This document shows, one piece after another, positions 44,363-53,057 of a stretch of 64,000 nucleotides of DNA (within the stretch, counting starts at the first letter, position 1; each line of letters starts with the position of its first letter). The notes beneath the pieces are model-generated. The model made no database searches and was not told the origin of the DNA. It worked only from the letters and a program-made list of their open reading frames with translations. Source of the DNA: Achromobacter anxifer (GTDB lineage Bacteria; Pseudomonadota; Gammaproteobacteria; Burkholderiales; Burkholderiaceae_B); the NCBI RefSeq assembly GCF_903652925.1, contig NZ_CAHLAR010000006.1:62001-126000 (forward strand), given 5' to 3'. Both the position numbers and the translations under genes were made by a program.

Positions 44363-44593
44363 CTACGGGGCTTTCTTCTGCTCCGGCCTGTCGCCGAAGA
44401 AGCGCCGTTCGGCGGCTGCGGCTGCGCGCATGCAAAGTTCATCGCCGATCTTCGCGCGATCTTCCTTGCATTGGCGCTGGATTTCCTTGATGCGTGCGGG
44501 GTTCGCCACCAGCTCATCCACTGTCTCTGTAGGATTGGCAGGACCACAGGCCGTCATCACAACGGCAATCACGGACATCACGATTTTGTTCAT
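44363..44593 (-). CDS. EexN-like entry exclusion lipoprotein
   Basis: A 76-residue lipoprotein: signal with lipobox VVMTAC, then TVDELVANPARIKEIQRQCK and GDELCMRAAAAAERRFFGD. The two Cys in the mature part and the spacing match EexN proteins, which reduce entry of a related conjugative element into a cell that already carries one. RBS AAGGAC lies before the ATG. It sits between traG and the LysR gene on the same strand, with a 226-base gap to traG that holds a GGCT/AGCC dyad. Confidence 0.82.
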   Translation of the reverse strand: MNKIVMSVIAVVMTACGPANPTETVDELVANPARIKEIQRQCKEDRAKIGDELCMRAAAAAERRFFGDRPEQKKAP

Positions 44594-44618
44594 GGCGAGC
44601 GTCCTTTGGATTTCGGAT

Positions 44619-45530
44619 TCACGAATCGGTCACGTTATCGGCACCAGCCGAATCCATGGTGACGACACGTTGAATGAACCGGGTCAGCATCGGTGACGGT
44701 TCAGTATCTCGACGCAGCAGATAAGTTGTCAGCATGGGTGGCGTTCCCGCCAACTGACGGGCCTTGACTCCAGGCTCTTTACTGGATGCGATATGCGCTG
44801 CACCTGCCAGACCAACCGCCAGTCCTGCGGATACCAGGGCCATCATCACGTCGAAGGTGGCAACGCGCTGGAGGATCTGCAACTCCTCGTCCCGCTTCTG
44901 CAGGATGCGGTCTATCTGGCGAGTATGCCCCTGGCATGCGGCCGGGTCGCCGAGCACCAACCGTTGCTGCAACACCATCTCCAGCGGAATGCGCCGGTGC
45001 TCCAGCAAGGGGTGGCGCAAAGACAGCGCCACCATCAATTCGTCATCCCACGCGGGAGTCGTCACGATGCCGTCGCCTACCTCGTCCGCCATAGACAAGC
45101 CCGCGTCGTACAGGTCTTCTTGCAAGCCTCTGATCTGCTGATCCAGTGGTACCTCGAACAGGCGGATTTCTACTTCGGGCTCTTCCTCGCGGCTACGGGC
45201 CAGCAAGGCAGGCAGCCGCGATGGCGTGATACCGTCGGACAGGGCAATGCGCAACTGGCCATGAAACCCACTGGCGGCCGATTTCGCACCATCGCGCGCT
45301 TGTTCCAGTGCCTCAAAGATACGTGGAACCCGCTCCAGAAATACTTTGCCGGCATGAGTCAGTCGAATGTTGCGTGTGGTACGGGTGAATAGCTTTGCTC
45401 CTAGTTCGTCTTCCAGATCTTTGATGGCACGGGATAGAGGTGACTGATCCATATGCAGTTTTTCTGCAGCCCGAGCAAAGTGAAGCTCCTCGGCGACCGT
45501 GAGAAAGTAGCGTAAATGTCTAAGCTCCAT
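44619..45530 (-). CDS. LysR family transcriptional regulator
   Basis: A 303-residue LysR regulator with the standard start MELRHLRYFLTVAEELHFARAAEKLHM, the helix-turn-helix in residues 18-60 (SPLSRAIKDLEDELGAKLFTRTTRNIRLT) and a periplasmic-binding-like effector domain. The branch resembles BenM/CatM-like aromatic-acid regulators in its first 100 residues, but the ligand is unknown. ATG 45530 is chosen by family; ATG 45545 is a possible longer start. It could serve the ICE or the cargo; no divergent gene faces it directly, which is unusual for LysR. Confidence 0.88.
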   Translation of the reverse strand: MELRHLRYFLTVAEELHFARAAEKLHMDQSPLSRAIKDLEDELGAKLFTRTTRNIRLTHAGKVFLERVPRIFEALEQARDGAKSAASGFHGQLRIALSDGITPSRLPALLARSREEEPEVEIRLFEVPLDQQIRGLQEDLYDAGLSMADEVGDGIVTTPAWDDELMVALSLRHPLLEHRRIPLEMVLQQRLVLGDPAACQGHTRQIDRILQKRDEELQILQRVATFDVMMALVSAGLAVGLAGAAHIASSKEPGVKARQLAGTPPMLTTYLLRRDTEPSPMLTRFIQRVVTMDSAGADNVTDS

Positions 45531-45544
45531 TGGAAAATTTTCCA
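45531..45544. promoter_or_regulatory. 14-base perfect palindrome at the LysR start
   Basis: TGGAAAATTTTCCA is a perfect palindrome directly before the LysR start codon (or just inside the longer start). It would cover the ribosome-binding area, so protein binding or RNA folding there could limit expression. No second copy was seen. Confidence 0.4.
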
Positions 45545-45905
45545 TTCCTGCGACACGCAAGCCCCCCCCCCGGATTCTTGGGACTTTGAAGGCGGAGAAT
45601 ACCGGTCGTAATGCCGATGTACCAATATATCGAGCCTGTAAGTCGTTGTCGGCGAGTTAGCGACTGAGTGCGATTACTACAAGACCCGCTTCATTGAACT
45701 AGTGGTACCTTGTTGACAATCGAAGATGGTCTGAATAGCACATTTGATTCCGCCATGGTTGATGGATCGATAGCAGCAATTTCGGTAAAACAGGGATTCA
45801 ATATACTCGGCACTTCTTGGCTATCGCAACTTGCCGCGCCTGCCTCAAGGGCCGCTCGCAGTTCGAACAAATACTGGCGCAGCAAGGCCATAGTCATGCT
45901 CCTAT
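45545..45905. other. 361-base region of lower GC between LysR and etfA
   Basis: No gene is supported. A minus-strand frame 45691-45897 (68 codons) and a plus-strand frame 45710-45913 were read and match no family I know. The region holds a perfect -35-like TTGACA at 45712-45717 within TTGTTGACAA, which also reads as a TTGT/ACAA dyad of the GntR type, and a run of ten C near 45561-45575. GC is lower than on either side, so this may be the scar of the junction between ICE backbone and cargo. Confidence 0.45.
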
Positions 45906-46838
45906 TTAGATAATTGCTGTCATCTCCGGCACGGCGGCAAACAGGTCCGCCTCCAGCCCGTAGTCGGCCACCGAGAAGATCGGTGCCTCCGGGTCCTTGT
46001 TGATCGCCACGATCACCTTGGAGTCCTTCATGCCCGCCAGGTGCTGGATGGCGCCCGAGATGCCGCAGGCGATGTACAGCTGCGGCGCCACGATCTTGCC
46101 GGTCTGGCCGACCTGCAGGTCGTTGGGGGCGTAGCCCGCGTCCACCGCGGCGCGGCTGGCACCGATGGCGGCGCCCAGCTTGTCGGCCAGCGGGGTGATG
46201 ACTTCCTTGAACTTCTCTTCGCTGCCCAGCGCCCGGCCACCCGAGACGATGATCTTGGCGGCCGTCAGCTCGGGACGGTCGCTCTTGACGATCTCGGAAC
46301 CCACGAAACTGCTCTTGCCGGAGTCGGCGACGGCGGCGACGGTCTCGACCGCTGCTGCGCCACCGGTGGCGGACGCGGCGTCGAAGCCAGTGCCGCGCAC
46401 GGTGATGACCTTGGTGGCGTCGCCCGATTGCACGGTGGCGATGGCGTTGCCGGCGTAGATGGGGCGCTCGAAGGTGTCGGGGCCGTCGACCTTGGTGATG
46501 TCGCTGATCTGCGCCACGTCGAGCTTGGCGGCCACGCGGGGGGCCACGTTCTTGCCGCCGGCGGTGGCTGGGAACAGGATGTGGCTGTAGTTGCCCGCGA
46601 TGGCCAGCACCTGGGCGGCGATGTTCTCGGCCAGGCCGTGCTTCAGGCTCGCGCCGTCGGCGTGGATGACCTTGGCGACGCCAGCGATCTGGGCGGCGGC
46701 GGCAGCAGCGGCGGCGGCGTTCTCGCCGGCGACGAGCACGTGCACGTCACCGACGCAGGCCTTGGCGGCCGTGACGGTGTTGAGGGTGGCGCTCTTGATG
46801 CTTGCGTTGTCGTGATCTGCAATAACGAGTGCGGTCAT
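45906..46838 (-). CDS. etfA: Electron transfer flavoprotein subunit alpha
   Basis: A 310-residue ETF alpha chain. The N-terminal domain (residues 1-185) is Ala-rich; the C-terminal FAD domain holds [68 protein letters not shown] and [21 protein letters not shown]. With EtfB it takes electrons from acyl-CoA dehydrogenases and passes them to ETF-quinone reductase. ATG 46838 has AGGACA upstream; a 23-codon longer frame is rejected. Here it serves the two acyl-CoA dehydrogenases of the cargo, giving the ICE its own electron route. Confidence 0.95.
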   Translation of the reverse strand: MTALVIADHDNASIKSATLNTVTAAKACVGDVHVLVAGENAAAAAAAAAQIAGVAKVIHADGASLKHGLAENIAAQVLAIAGNYSHILFPATAGGKNVAPRVAAKLDVAQISDITKVDGPDTFERPIYAGNAIATVQSGDATKVITVRGTGFDAASATGGAAAVETVAAVADSGKSSFVGSEIVKSDRPELTAAKIIVSGGRALGSEEKFKEVITPLADKLGAAIGASRAAVDAGYAPNDLQVGQTGKIVAPQLYIACGISGAIQHLAGMKDSKVIVAINKDPEAPIFSVADYGLEADLFAAVPEMTAII

Positions 46839-46872
46839 GGCTGGTGTCCTTTCGATGTTGTTGTGATGAGCC

Positions 46873-47622
46873 TTAGATGACCTTGGCTTCGTTCTTGAGC
46901 TTGTCAATGAGGGTGGCCGCGTCGGGCACCTTGACTCCGGCGCCGCGCTTGGGCGGCTCGCTGACCTTCAGCGTCTTGATGCGGGGTGCCACGTCCACGC
47001 CCAGTTCCTCGGGCTTGAAGGTGTCCAGCTGTTTCTTCTTGGCCTTCATGATGTTGGGCAGCGTGACGTAGCGCGGCTCGTTCAGGCGCAGGTCGGTGGT
47101 GATGACCGCAGGTATGTTCAGCGCCAGGGTTTCGAGGCCGCCGTCCACTTCGCGGGTCACGTTCACCTTGTCGCCAGCGATCTCGACCTTGGAGGCGAAG
47201 GTGGCTTGCGGCAGGTCGGCCAGCGCCGCCAGCATCTGACCCGTCTGGTTGCAGTCGTCGTCGATGGCCTGCTTGCCCAGGATCACGAGGCCGGGCTGTT
47301 CCTTTTCGATCAGAGCCTTGAGCAGCTTGGCCACGGCCAGCGGCTGCAGTTCTTCATTGGTCTCGACCAGGATGCCGCGGTCGGCGCCGATGGCCATGGC
47401 AGTGCGCAGCGTTTCCTGGCACTGGGCCACGCCGCAGGAGACGGCGATCACTTCGGTGACCACGCCTTTTTCTTTCAGGCGCACGGCTTCCTCAACAGCA
47501 ATCTCGTCGAAGGGGTTCATGCTCATCTTGACGTTGGCGATGTCCACGCCGCTGCCGTCGGACTTCACACGCACCTTGACGTTGTAGTCCACCACGCGTT
47601 TTACGGATACGAGAATTTTCAT
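46873..47622 (-). CDS. etfB: Electron transfer flavoprotein subunit beta
   Basis: A 249-residue ETF beta chain with the start [20 protein letters not shown] and AMP-binding region ([29 protein letters not shown]). The recognition loop for dehydrogenases is at [20 protein letters not shown] near residues 187-200. It pairs with EtfA, whose gene follows after 34 bases. The order etfB-etfA behind MaoC and an acyl-CoA dehydrogenase is typical of beta-oxidation operons. Confidence 0.95.
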   Translation of the reverse strand: MKILVSVKRVVDYNVKVRVKSDGSGVDIANVKMSMNPFDEIAVEEAVRLKEKGVVTEVIAVSCGVAQCQETLRTAMAIGADRGILVETNEELQPLAVAKLLKALIEKEQPGLVILGKQAIDDDCNQTGQMLAALADLPQATFASKVEIAGDKVNVTREVDGGLETLALNIPAVITTDLRLNEPRYVTLPNIMKAKKKQLDTFKPEELGVDVAPRIKTLKVSEPPKRGAGVKVPDAATLIDKLKNEAKVI

Positions 47623-47643
47623 GAGAGGATTTCCTATTGAGGT

Positions 47644-48114
47644 TCAGGCCACCGAGGGCATGGCCTGGAGCTCGCTTGCTGCGCGCTGCGCACGCGAAGT
47701 GATCATCACCGTTGCCTCGCCCTCGATGACTACGGTGTCCTTGACTCGGCAGACCGTGGACAGCACTGCCCGTGCCTTGGCCACCTCCACCGACAGTACG
47801 GTGACCGCGGCATGAACGGTGTCGCCCGGTTTGACAGGCACCTTGAAGCGCAATTGCTGCCCCAGATAGACCGTACCTGGCCCCGGCAGCCGGTTTGCGA
47901 CCGCTGCAGAAATCACGCTGGCCGTCAGAAAGCCGTGCGCGATGCGTGCGCCAAATCGCGTCGTGGCCGCGAACTCTTCGTTGAGATGTACCGCATTGGT
48001 ATCGCCGGAGACGCCAGCAAACATCACGATGTCCGCTTCGGTAATGGTCTTCGAGAAGCAGGCGTTCATGCCCGGCTGCAGATCCTCGACGTCGTAGCCA
48101 TTCAGGTCGTTCAT
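47644..48114 (-). CDS. MaoC-type (R)-enoyl-CoA hydratase
   Basis: A 156-residue hot-dog protein. The hydratase 2 motif is FAGVSGDTNAVHLNEEFA with Asp38 and His43 as the catalytic pair, then RIAHGFLTASVISA. MaoC hydratases add water to trans-2-enoyl-CoA to give the (R)-3-hydroxy form. It is one of three hydratase-type enzymes in the cargo and lies between the large acyl-CoA dehydrogenase and etfB genes, so a step on an intermediate that the crotonase-type enzyme does not accept is plausible. Confidence 0.9.
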   Translation of the reverse strand: MNDLNGYDVEDLQPGMNACFSKTITEADIVMFAGVSGDTNAVHLNEEFAATTRFGARIAHGFLTASVISAAVANRLPGPGTVYLGQQLRFKVPVKPGDTVHAAVTVLSVEVAKARAVLSTVCRVKDTVVIEGEATVMITSRAQRAASELQAMPSVA

Positions 48115-48126
48115 CGTCTATATCTC

Positions 48127-49911
48127 TCAGAGCTGGTCGTCCGACAATGCCAACGTGCTGGCCGCGCCATGGACCACGATGTCGCGCAGCGCGGAGGCCT
48201 CCACCAGGATGTGCGTCGCATAGTGGCTGGCCGTGATGCGCTTGGCCCGCAGAAAGCCCGCATCGCTGGAATCCGCCGCCAACTGCGCCGTGGCGGCTTC
48301 GGCCATGCGCGCCGACAGCCAGCCACCGATCACGGTGCCCGCCAATCGCAGGAAAGGCACCGCCCCCGCGGCGCAGTCCTGCGGCTGCGCGTCACTGTGG
48401 GCCAGCTGCCAGTCAGCCCCGTCCTCCAGAGCCCGAACTGCTCTCATCAACGCGTCGCCGATGGACGAGAGCTCCGGGTCGCGCGCATCCATCAACCGGC
48501 GCGCATCGCTGTCGATACGTGTCAACAAGCCCTTCAGCGTGCGTCCCCCCTCGCGTGCCAGCTTGCGGCCGATCAGGTCGTTGGCCTGGATGCCGGTGGT
48601 ACCTTCATAGATCGTCGTGATGCGGGCATCGCGGAAGTACTGCGCGGCCCCGGTTTCCTCGATATAGCCCATGCCGCCATGAATCTGCAGGCCATCGGAG
48701 GTGATGCCCTGTGCGCTGTCGGTGCACCAGCCTTTGACCACAGGCGTCAGCAGGCCAACCAGGGCCTGTGCCTGCGCGCGCTCCTGCGCATCGGGGTGTC
48801 CGGCGGCGCGGTCCATCTGGCCGGCACAGAAATAGGCCAGCGCGCGCATGGCCTCGGTGCGCGCCTTCATGTCCATCAGCATGCGCCGCACGTCGGGGTG
48901 GCCAGCGATGGTGCTGCTGCCGGCCAGCGCCGGCTTGCCCTGCACGCGCTCGAGCGCATAGGCCCGGGCATGCTGGTAGGCACGCTCGGAAACGCCCACG
49001 CCCTCCAGCCCGACGTTCAGCCGTGCGTGGTTCATCATGGTGAACATGCACGCCAGCCCCTGGTGCGGCTCGCCGACGAGATAACCGATCGCGCCCCCGT
49101 TGTCGCCGAAAGTCATAGAGGCCGTGGGGCTGCCGTGGATGCCCAGCTTGTGCTCGATCGAGGTGCAGGCCAGGTCGTTGCGTTCGCCCAGGGAGCCGTC
49201 GTCATTGACCAGGAACTTCGGGCACAGAAACAGCGAGATGCCTTTCACGCCCGGCGGCGCATCGGGCAGCCGGGCAAGCACCAAGTGCACGATGTTCTCG
49301 GTCATGTCGTGCTCGCCCCAGGTGATGAAGATCTTGTTGCCGCTGATGCGGTAGTGATCCCCCTCGGGCACGGCGCGGCTGCGCAGCGCGGCCAGATCGG
49401 ATCCGGCCTGCGGCTCGGTGAGATTCATGGTGCCGGTCCAGCGGCCGGCGACCATGGGCTCCAGAAAGCGCTGCTTGAGCGCCTCGCTGCCGTGGTGGGC
49501 AATCGCCTCCACGGCACCGAGCGTGAGCATCTGGCACAGGCTGAAGGCCAGGTTGGACGATTTCCACATCTCCAGCACGGCGGTGGACACCAGCGTGGGC
49601 AGTCCTTGACCGCCCCACTCTGTGGAGGCCGGCATTCCAATCCAGCCGTTCTCGCAGAAGCTGGACCAGGCCTCGCGAAAGCCATCGGCGGGCGTGACCT
49701 CGCCATCGTGCCAGCGCGCGCCCTGCACATCGCCCGTACGGTTGAGTGAATCCAGCACGCCGGCGGCATAGTGGGCTGCCTCCTGCAGGATGGCCTCGAC
49801 CAGGTCGGGTGTGGTCTCTTCATGGCCGGGCTGGGCGCAGATCGCTTCCAGGCCTCCGACTTCCTTCATCGTGAACAGCATGTCGCGCAAGGGCGCGGTA
49901 TAGACAGACAT
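48127..49911 (-). CDS. Large acyl-CoA dehydrogenase (DmdC/FadE5 type)
   Basis: A 594-residue acyl-CoA dehydrogenase, longer than the usual 380 because of an N-terminal helical extension (MSVYTAPLRDMLFTMKEVGG) and a C-terminal domain of about 130 residues. FAD-binding motifs are MNLTEPQAGSDLAALRS near residue 160 and ISGNKIFITWGEHD. The segment GGMGYIEETGAAQYFRDARI near residue 430 carries the catalytic Glu of this subgroup. Relatives include methylmercaptopropionyl-CoA dehydrogenase DmdC and FadE5. Its electrons would go to the ETF encoded just downstream. Confidence 0.92.
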   Translation of the reverse strand: MSVYTAPLRDMLFTMKEVGGLEAICAQPGHEETTPDLVEAILQEAAHYAAGVLDSLNRTGDVQGARWHDGEVTPADGFREAWSSFCENGWIGMPASTEWGGQGLPTLVSTAVLEMWKSSNLAFSLCQMLTLGAVEAIAHHGSEALKQRFLEPMVAGRWTGTMNLTEPQAGSDLAALRSRAVPEGDHYRISGNKIFITWGEHDMTENIVHLVLARLPDAPPGVKGISLFLCPKFLVNDDGSLGERNDLACTSIEHKLGIHGSPTASMTFGDNGGAIGYLVGEPHQGLACMFTMMNHARLNVGLEGVGVSERAYQHARAYALERVQGKPALAGSSTIAGHPDVRRMLMDMKARTEAMRALAYFCAGQMDRAAGHPDAQERAQAQALVGLLTPVVKGWCTDSAQGITSDGLQIHGGMGYIEETGAAQYFRDARITTIYEGTTGIQANDLIGRKLAREGGRTLKGLLTRIDSDARRLMDARDPELSSIGDALMRAVRALEDGADWQLAHSDAQPQDCAAGAVPFLRLAGTVIGGWLSARMAEAATAQLAADSSDAGFLRAKRITASHYATHILVEASALRDIVVHGAASTLALSDDQL

Positions 49912-49935
49912 GGCGGACTCCTTTGATGGTAGCGA

Positions 49936-51303
49936 TCAAGCGTTTTGCGGTGTCGGCTGCAACGGGCGCAGTTCTGGCACGGCCTTTTGCGGAGTCGCCG
50001 ACGTCGGGCCGCCGTACTTGATAAACGCCAGGGCGATTGCGCCGAGGACTCCGAAACCGCCGATCACCAGGAAGTTCTGTTCCAGCGGTAGTTCCAGTGC
50101 GACGATCTGGCCGATCAGCAGAGGCGCCGCAATAGCACCCAGGCGCCCTACGCCGGAGGCCATGCCGATACCGGTCGAGCGGATGGACATCGGGTAGAAC
50201 TGCCCGCAGAAGGCATAGGCCACCAGTTGCGCACCAGTGGTGCAGGCGCCGACCGCGCCAATGATCAGATAGCGCACCTCGGTCAAGGTCTGGAACGTCA
50301 TCAGGTACAGCAGCACGCCGCCCAGCGCATACATCGCCACCAGCACCCACTTGATGTTGAACTTGTCGGCGAGCCACCCGCCGCACACGGCACCGATGAT
50401 CGCGCCAACATTCAGCGCGATCACGAAGCTGAGGGCAGACCCCAGGCTGTAGCCAGCCATCGCCATCAGCTTGGTCAGCCAGCTACTGAGCGCATAGACC
50501 ATGAACAGACCCGAGAAGAAGGCGACCCAGAACAGCGCCGTGCTCAGGCCCCGCCCGTCCTGGAAAAGGCGGGTAACCGGTGCACCTGCCATGCGGTCAG
50601 CTGCCGGCACGAAGAACTGGGCGTCCGCCGGGTGCTTGCCGCCCGGCTGGAGATGGCGTGCCACTTCGGCTAGCTCACCATTGCGACGCTGAGCGATCAG
50701 GTAGGTCATGGACTCCGGCACCAACTTCAGGATGAACGGAACTAGCAGCACGGGCACCCCCGCCGCGATGAACACGGCCTGCCAGCCATACTCGCCGATC
50801 AGTTGCTTGCCCAGCACCGCAGCCAGGATGCCGCCCAGTGCGTAGCCCGAAGTCATCAGTGCCGTCATCAGGCTGCGGATCTTCTTGGGCGAATACTCGA
50901 CCATCTGTGCCACGATGACCGGGAGCACGCCACCAATCCCCAAGCCAGCAATGAAGCGCACCACGCTGAAGCTGATGGGGTCCTTGGTGAATCCGGCGGC
51001 CGCAGTGAACACACTGAACAGCATGACACCAATGGAGAGGGCCCAGCGACGACCAATCCGGTCGGACAGCGTGCCCAGAACCATAGCACCGAACATCATG
51101 CCAAACAGCGCCGAACTGGCCATGAAACCGGCAGTCGATGCGTTCACGCCCATCTGCTGCATGATGGACGGCAGGGCGATGCCCACCACGGCGATGTCAT
51201 AGCCGTCAATGATGAGAATCAACAGGCACCATAGAAGCACCTTGGCATGAAAGCGGTTGAAGCGAGCGTCGTCGGCGAGCTTCTGCATGTCGATTTGGCA
51301 CAC
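49936..51303 (-). CDS. MFS transporter, aromatic acid:H+ symporter family
   Basis: A 455-residue, 12-helix MFS protein. The AAHS signature is DGYDIAVVGIALPSIMQQMG near residue 35 (Asp in helix 1), the loop motif GTLSDRIGRRWALSIGV between helices 2 and 3, and PESMTYLIAQRRNGELAEV before the central loop. AAHS members (PcaK, BenK, MhpT) import benzoates, hydroxybenzoates and related carboxylic acids. GTG 51303 is preferred because AAGGAG lies eight bases upstream; ATG 51288 has no such site. It is the first gene of the minus-strand cargo arm and suggests an aromatic or cyclic acid substrate. Confidence 0.9.
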   Translation of the reverse strand: MCQIDMQKLADDARFNRFHAKVLLWCLLILIIDGYDIAVVGIALPSIMQQMGVNASTAGFMASSALFGMMFGAMVLGTLSDRIGRRWALSIGVMLFSVFTAAAGFTKDPISFSVVRFIAGLGIGGVLPVIVAQMVEYSPKKIRSLMTALMTSGYALGGILAAVLGKQLIGEYGWQAVFIAAGVPVLLVPFILKLVPESMTYLIAQRRNGELAEVARHLQPGGKHPADAQFFVPAADRMAGAPVTRLFQDGRGLSTALFWVAFFSGLFMVYALSSWLTKLMAMAGYSLGSALSFVIALNVGAIIGAVCGGWLADKFNIKWVLVAMYALGGVLLYLMTFQTLTEVRYLIIGAVGACTTGAQLVAYAFCGQFYPMSIRSTGIGMASGVGRLGAIAAPLLIGQIVALELPLEQNFLVIGGFGVLGAIALAFIKYGGPTSATPQKAVPELRPLQPTPQNA

Positions 51304-51702
51304 GTGTTTGTCTCCTTTGAACTTGGCTCCGGATCGTGGGGACGGCGGTCATCGCCGCACCGCTACATATCGTCCAGCGCACGCAAGGAATCGTAGGTGC
51401 CGGTGCAGCAATCCGCGATGACGAAGCGCCCCGATCGAATGACAAACGGCCCCTTTCTGAGGGCCCCGTCAAGTGCGCCAAGAGGTCAAGCGTCAAGCAA
51501 AATTGAGATGAACCCTGTCGAGCATCTGTGAAAGGTGCCACTTCAAGACCAGTTCGCAAACAAGGTGTTCAAAGGACCGAAGGCCATACACGGCGCGCTG
51601 GTGCAAATACCCATTGCTCTCGAAACACCCCCCCACAAAGAACCCAGTCAATGACTGGGCTTGATTGGGTTGCTTCTACATCCTTGAGGGCAAATTAGCG
51701 CA
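51304..51702. other. 399-base intergenic region between MFS and MBL genes
   Basis: No gene is supported; the minus-strand frame 51206-51559 overlaps the MFS gene and matches nothing known. A GGCCC/GGGCC hairpin at 51448-51465 with an ACCCCTTT-like loop resembles a terminator stem. The MFS ribosome-binding site is at about 51312-51317. The promoter of the MFS-etfA operon should lie in the first 200 bases. Confidence 0.5.
51636..51660 (-). terminator. Terminator after MBL-fold gene
   Basis: Read on the minus strand, CCCAGT and ACTGGG pair around a short loop and are followed by TTCTTTG, 43 bases beyond the MBL gene's stop. The stem is short but well placed. Confidence 0.55.
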
Positions 51703-52752
51703 TCAGGCGAGCCGATAGCGCATGGCGCCGTCTTCATCCTCTGCAGACACGATTTCCCCACGCTGGTCGAGATAGTTCAGGTGGGCGAGTGTCTCTCCGG
51801 TCGCGAGGTTGAGGTGCATTTGCTCCGCAACAGTGGACGAACGGTACAAGACGCGAACTAGGTCGATGACCCTTAAAGGCTGCGCAAGTTGTTGCCTGAC
51901 ACGGTCTGTGCCTTTCACGGCGCTCGCACGTAGTTGCTCCAACCGTAGGTGCAGGCCATAGAAAGGTTCGTTGTGGGCAGGCAGAACCAAGACGCTCCCA
52001 GGTACGCGTTGCAGCAATCGGTCGATGGAGTCGAGCCAGCCCTGCAAAGGATTAGCATGCGGCTCGGTGGCGTACACGGAGGTATTGGAACTGATCCTGG
52101 GAAGAACCTGATCTCCCGATATCAGCAAATCCAGTTCGCGCGAGTAAAAGCACGCGTGCTCGGGAGAATGTCCTGTGCCAACAATGACCTCCCATTCCTG
52201 ATTCCCGATCCGCAACATCTGACCATCCGTGAGCCGTACAAAGCTGTCAGGCAAAGGATGAATCATTTTGCCGAAGTCACCAAACCGAGTGCGATACTCA
52301 TCGACCTCGGTGTCGCTCCATCCGGCTCTCCGGTAGAAGCGAACACCATCGACTGGCGCTTCCCGCCCTGAATCGGCAAGCATCACCCGACAGCTTAAAT
52401 ACTCGTCTCGTGTCATCCACAGCGCGCATTCGAAGCGACGTGTCAACCATCCCGCCATGCCCACGTGATCCGGGTGCATGTGCGTCGCCATTACACGGGA
52501 GACAGGACGGCCTGCTAGCGGCCCCTGAGGAGCGAACAAGGCGAACCATGCGTTCATTACGTCCACGCTACGAATTCCGGTGTCCACGACCGCCCAACCA
52601 GAACCATCGCTCAATACCCAGAGGTTGATGTGATCCAGGGAAAACGGCAGCGGCATGCGTAGCCACAGCACACCTGGCTTGATTTCAATGGCTTGACCAG
52701 GCAGCGGGAGATGAGAGAACGGATACGAGAGTGCCGGGGCTGCGTCGGTCAT
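51703..52752 (-). CDS. MBL-fold metallohydrolase
   Basis: A 349-residue metallo-beta-lactamase-fold hydrolase with the metal motif THMHPDHVGMAGWL near residue 90, further ligands in VIVGTGHSPEHACFYS and DLLISGDQVLPRIS, and a C-terminal winged-helix-like part (TVAEQMHLNLATGETLAHLNYL). Relatives include glyoxalase II-like and acyl-CoA thioester hydrolases. The upstream TTG at 52776 was rejected in favour of ATG 52752. In this setting thioester or lactone hydrolysis in the degradation pathway is likely, but the substrate is unknown. Confidence 0.85.
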   Translation of the reverse strand: MTDAAPALSYPFSHLPLPGQAIEIKPGVLWLRMPLPFSLDHINLWVLSDGSGWAVVDTGIRSVDVMNAWFALFAPQGPLAGRPVSRVMATHMHPDHVGMAGWLTRRFECALWMTRDEYLSCRVMLADSGREAPVDGVRFYRRAGWSDTEVDEYRTRFGDFGKMIHPLPDSFVRLTDGQMLRIGNQEWEVIVGTGHSPEHACFYSRELDLLISGDQVLPRISSNTSVYATEPHANPLQGWLDSIDRLLQRVPGSVLVLPAHNEPFYGLHLRLEQLRASAVKGTDRVRQQLAQPLRVIDLVRVLYRSSTVAEQMHLNLATGETLAHLNYLDQRGEIVSAEDEDGAMRYRLA

Positions 52753-53057
52753 GATGCTTGGTTTACATTCTGGCAATGCCGCTTCAATGGTGCACAGCCA
52801 TCACTCTTATGCTGTGCGAGTTCATTTTTAGCTTAAGGTCAGCACTGACAAGTGACAATGACGAATGACCTCGATAGGCTGACGGAAAACGTCTGCGTCC
52901 TGGCGCAGCCAGTCACTGCGCTGCCGTCGGTGCAACCCCCAACGGCGGTCAACAGTCTCTTGAGCGCACAAGAGCCTCGCCCGAAGCAGGCCACGGCCCC
53001 GGTAGCCATGAAGGCGCCGATCTCCTCGGCGGCCAAGCTGAAATTGGTCGGATACCT

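Noticed and set aside
45691-45897. 68-codon minus-strand frame starting [20 protein letters not shown]
   Set aside because: Looks protein-like at its start but matches no family I know and has no clear ribosome-binding site; kept only as part of the intergenic note.
51206-51559. 117-codon minus-strand frame overlapping the MFS start, possibly an insertion sequence remnant
   Set aside because: No transposase motif or inverted repeats could be recognised.
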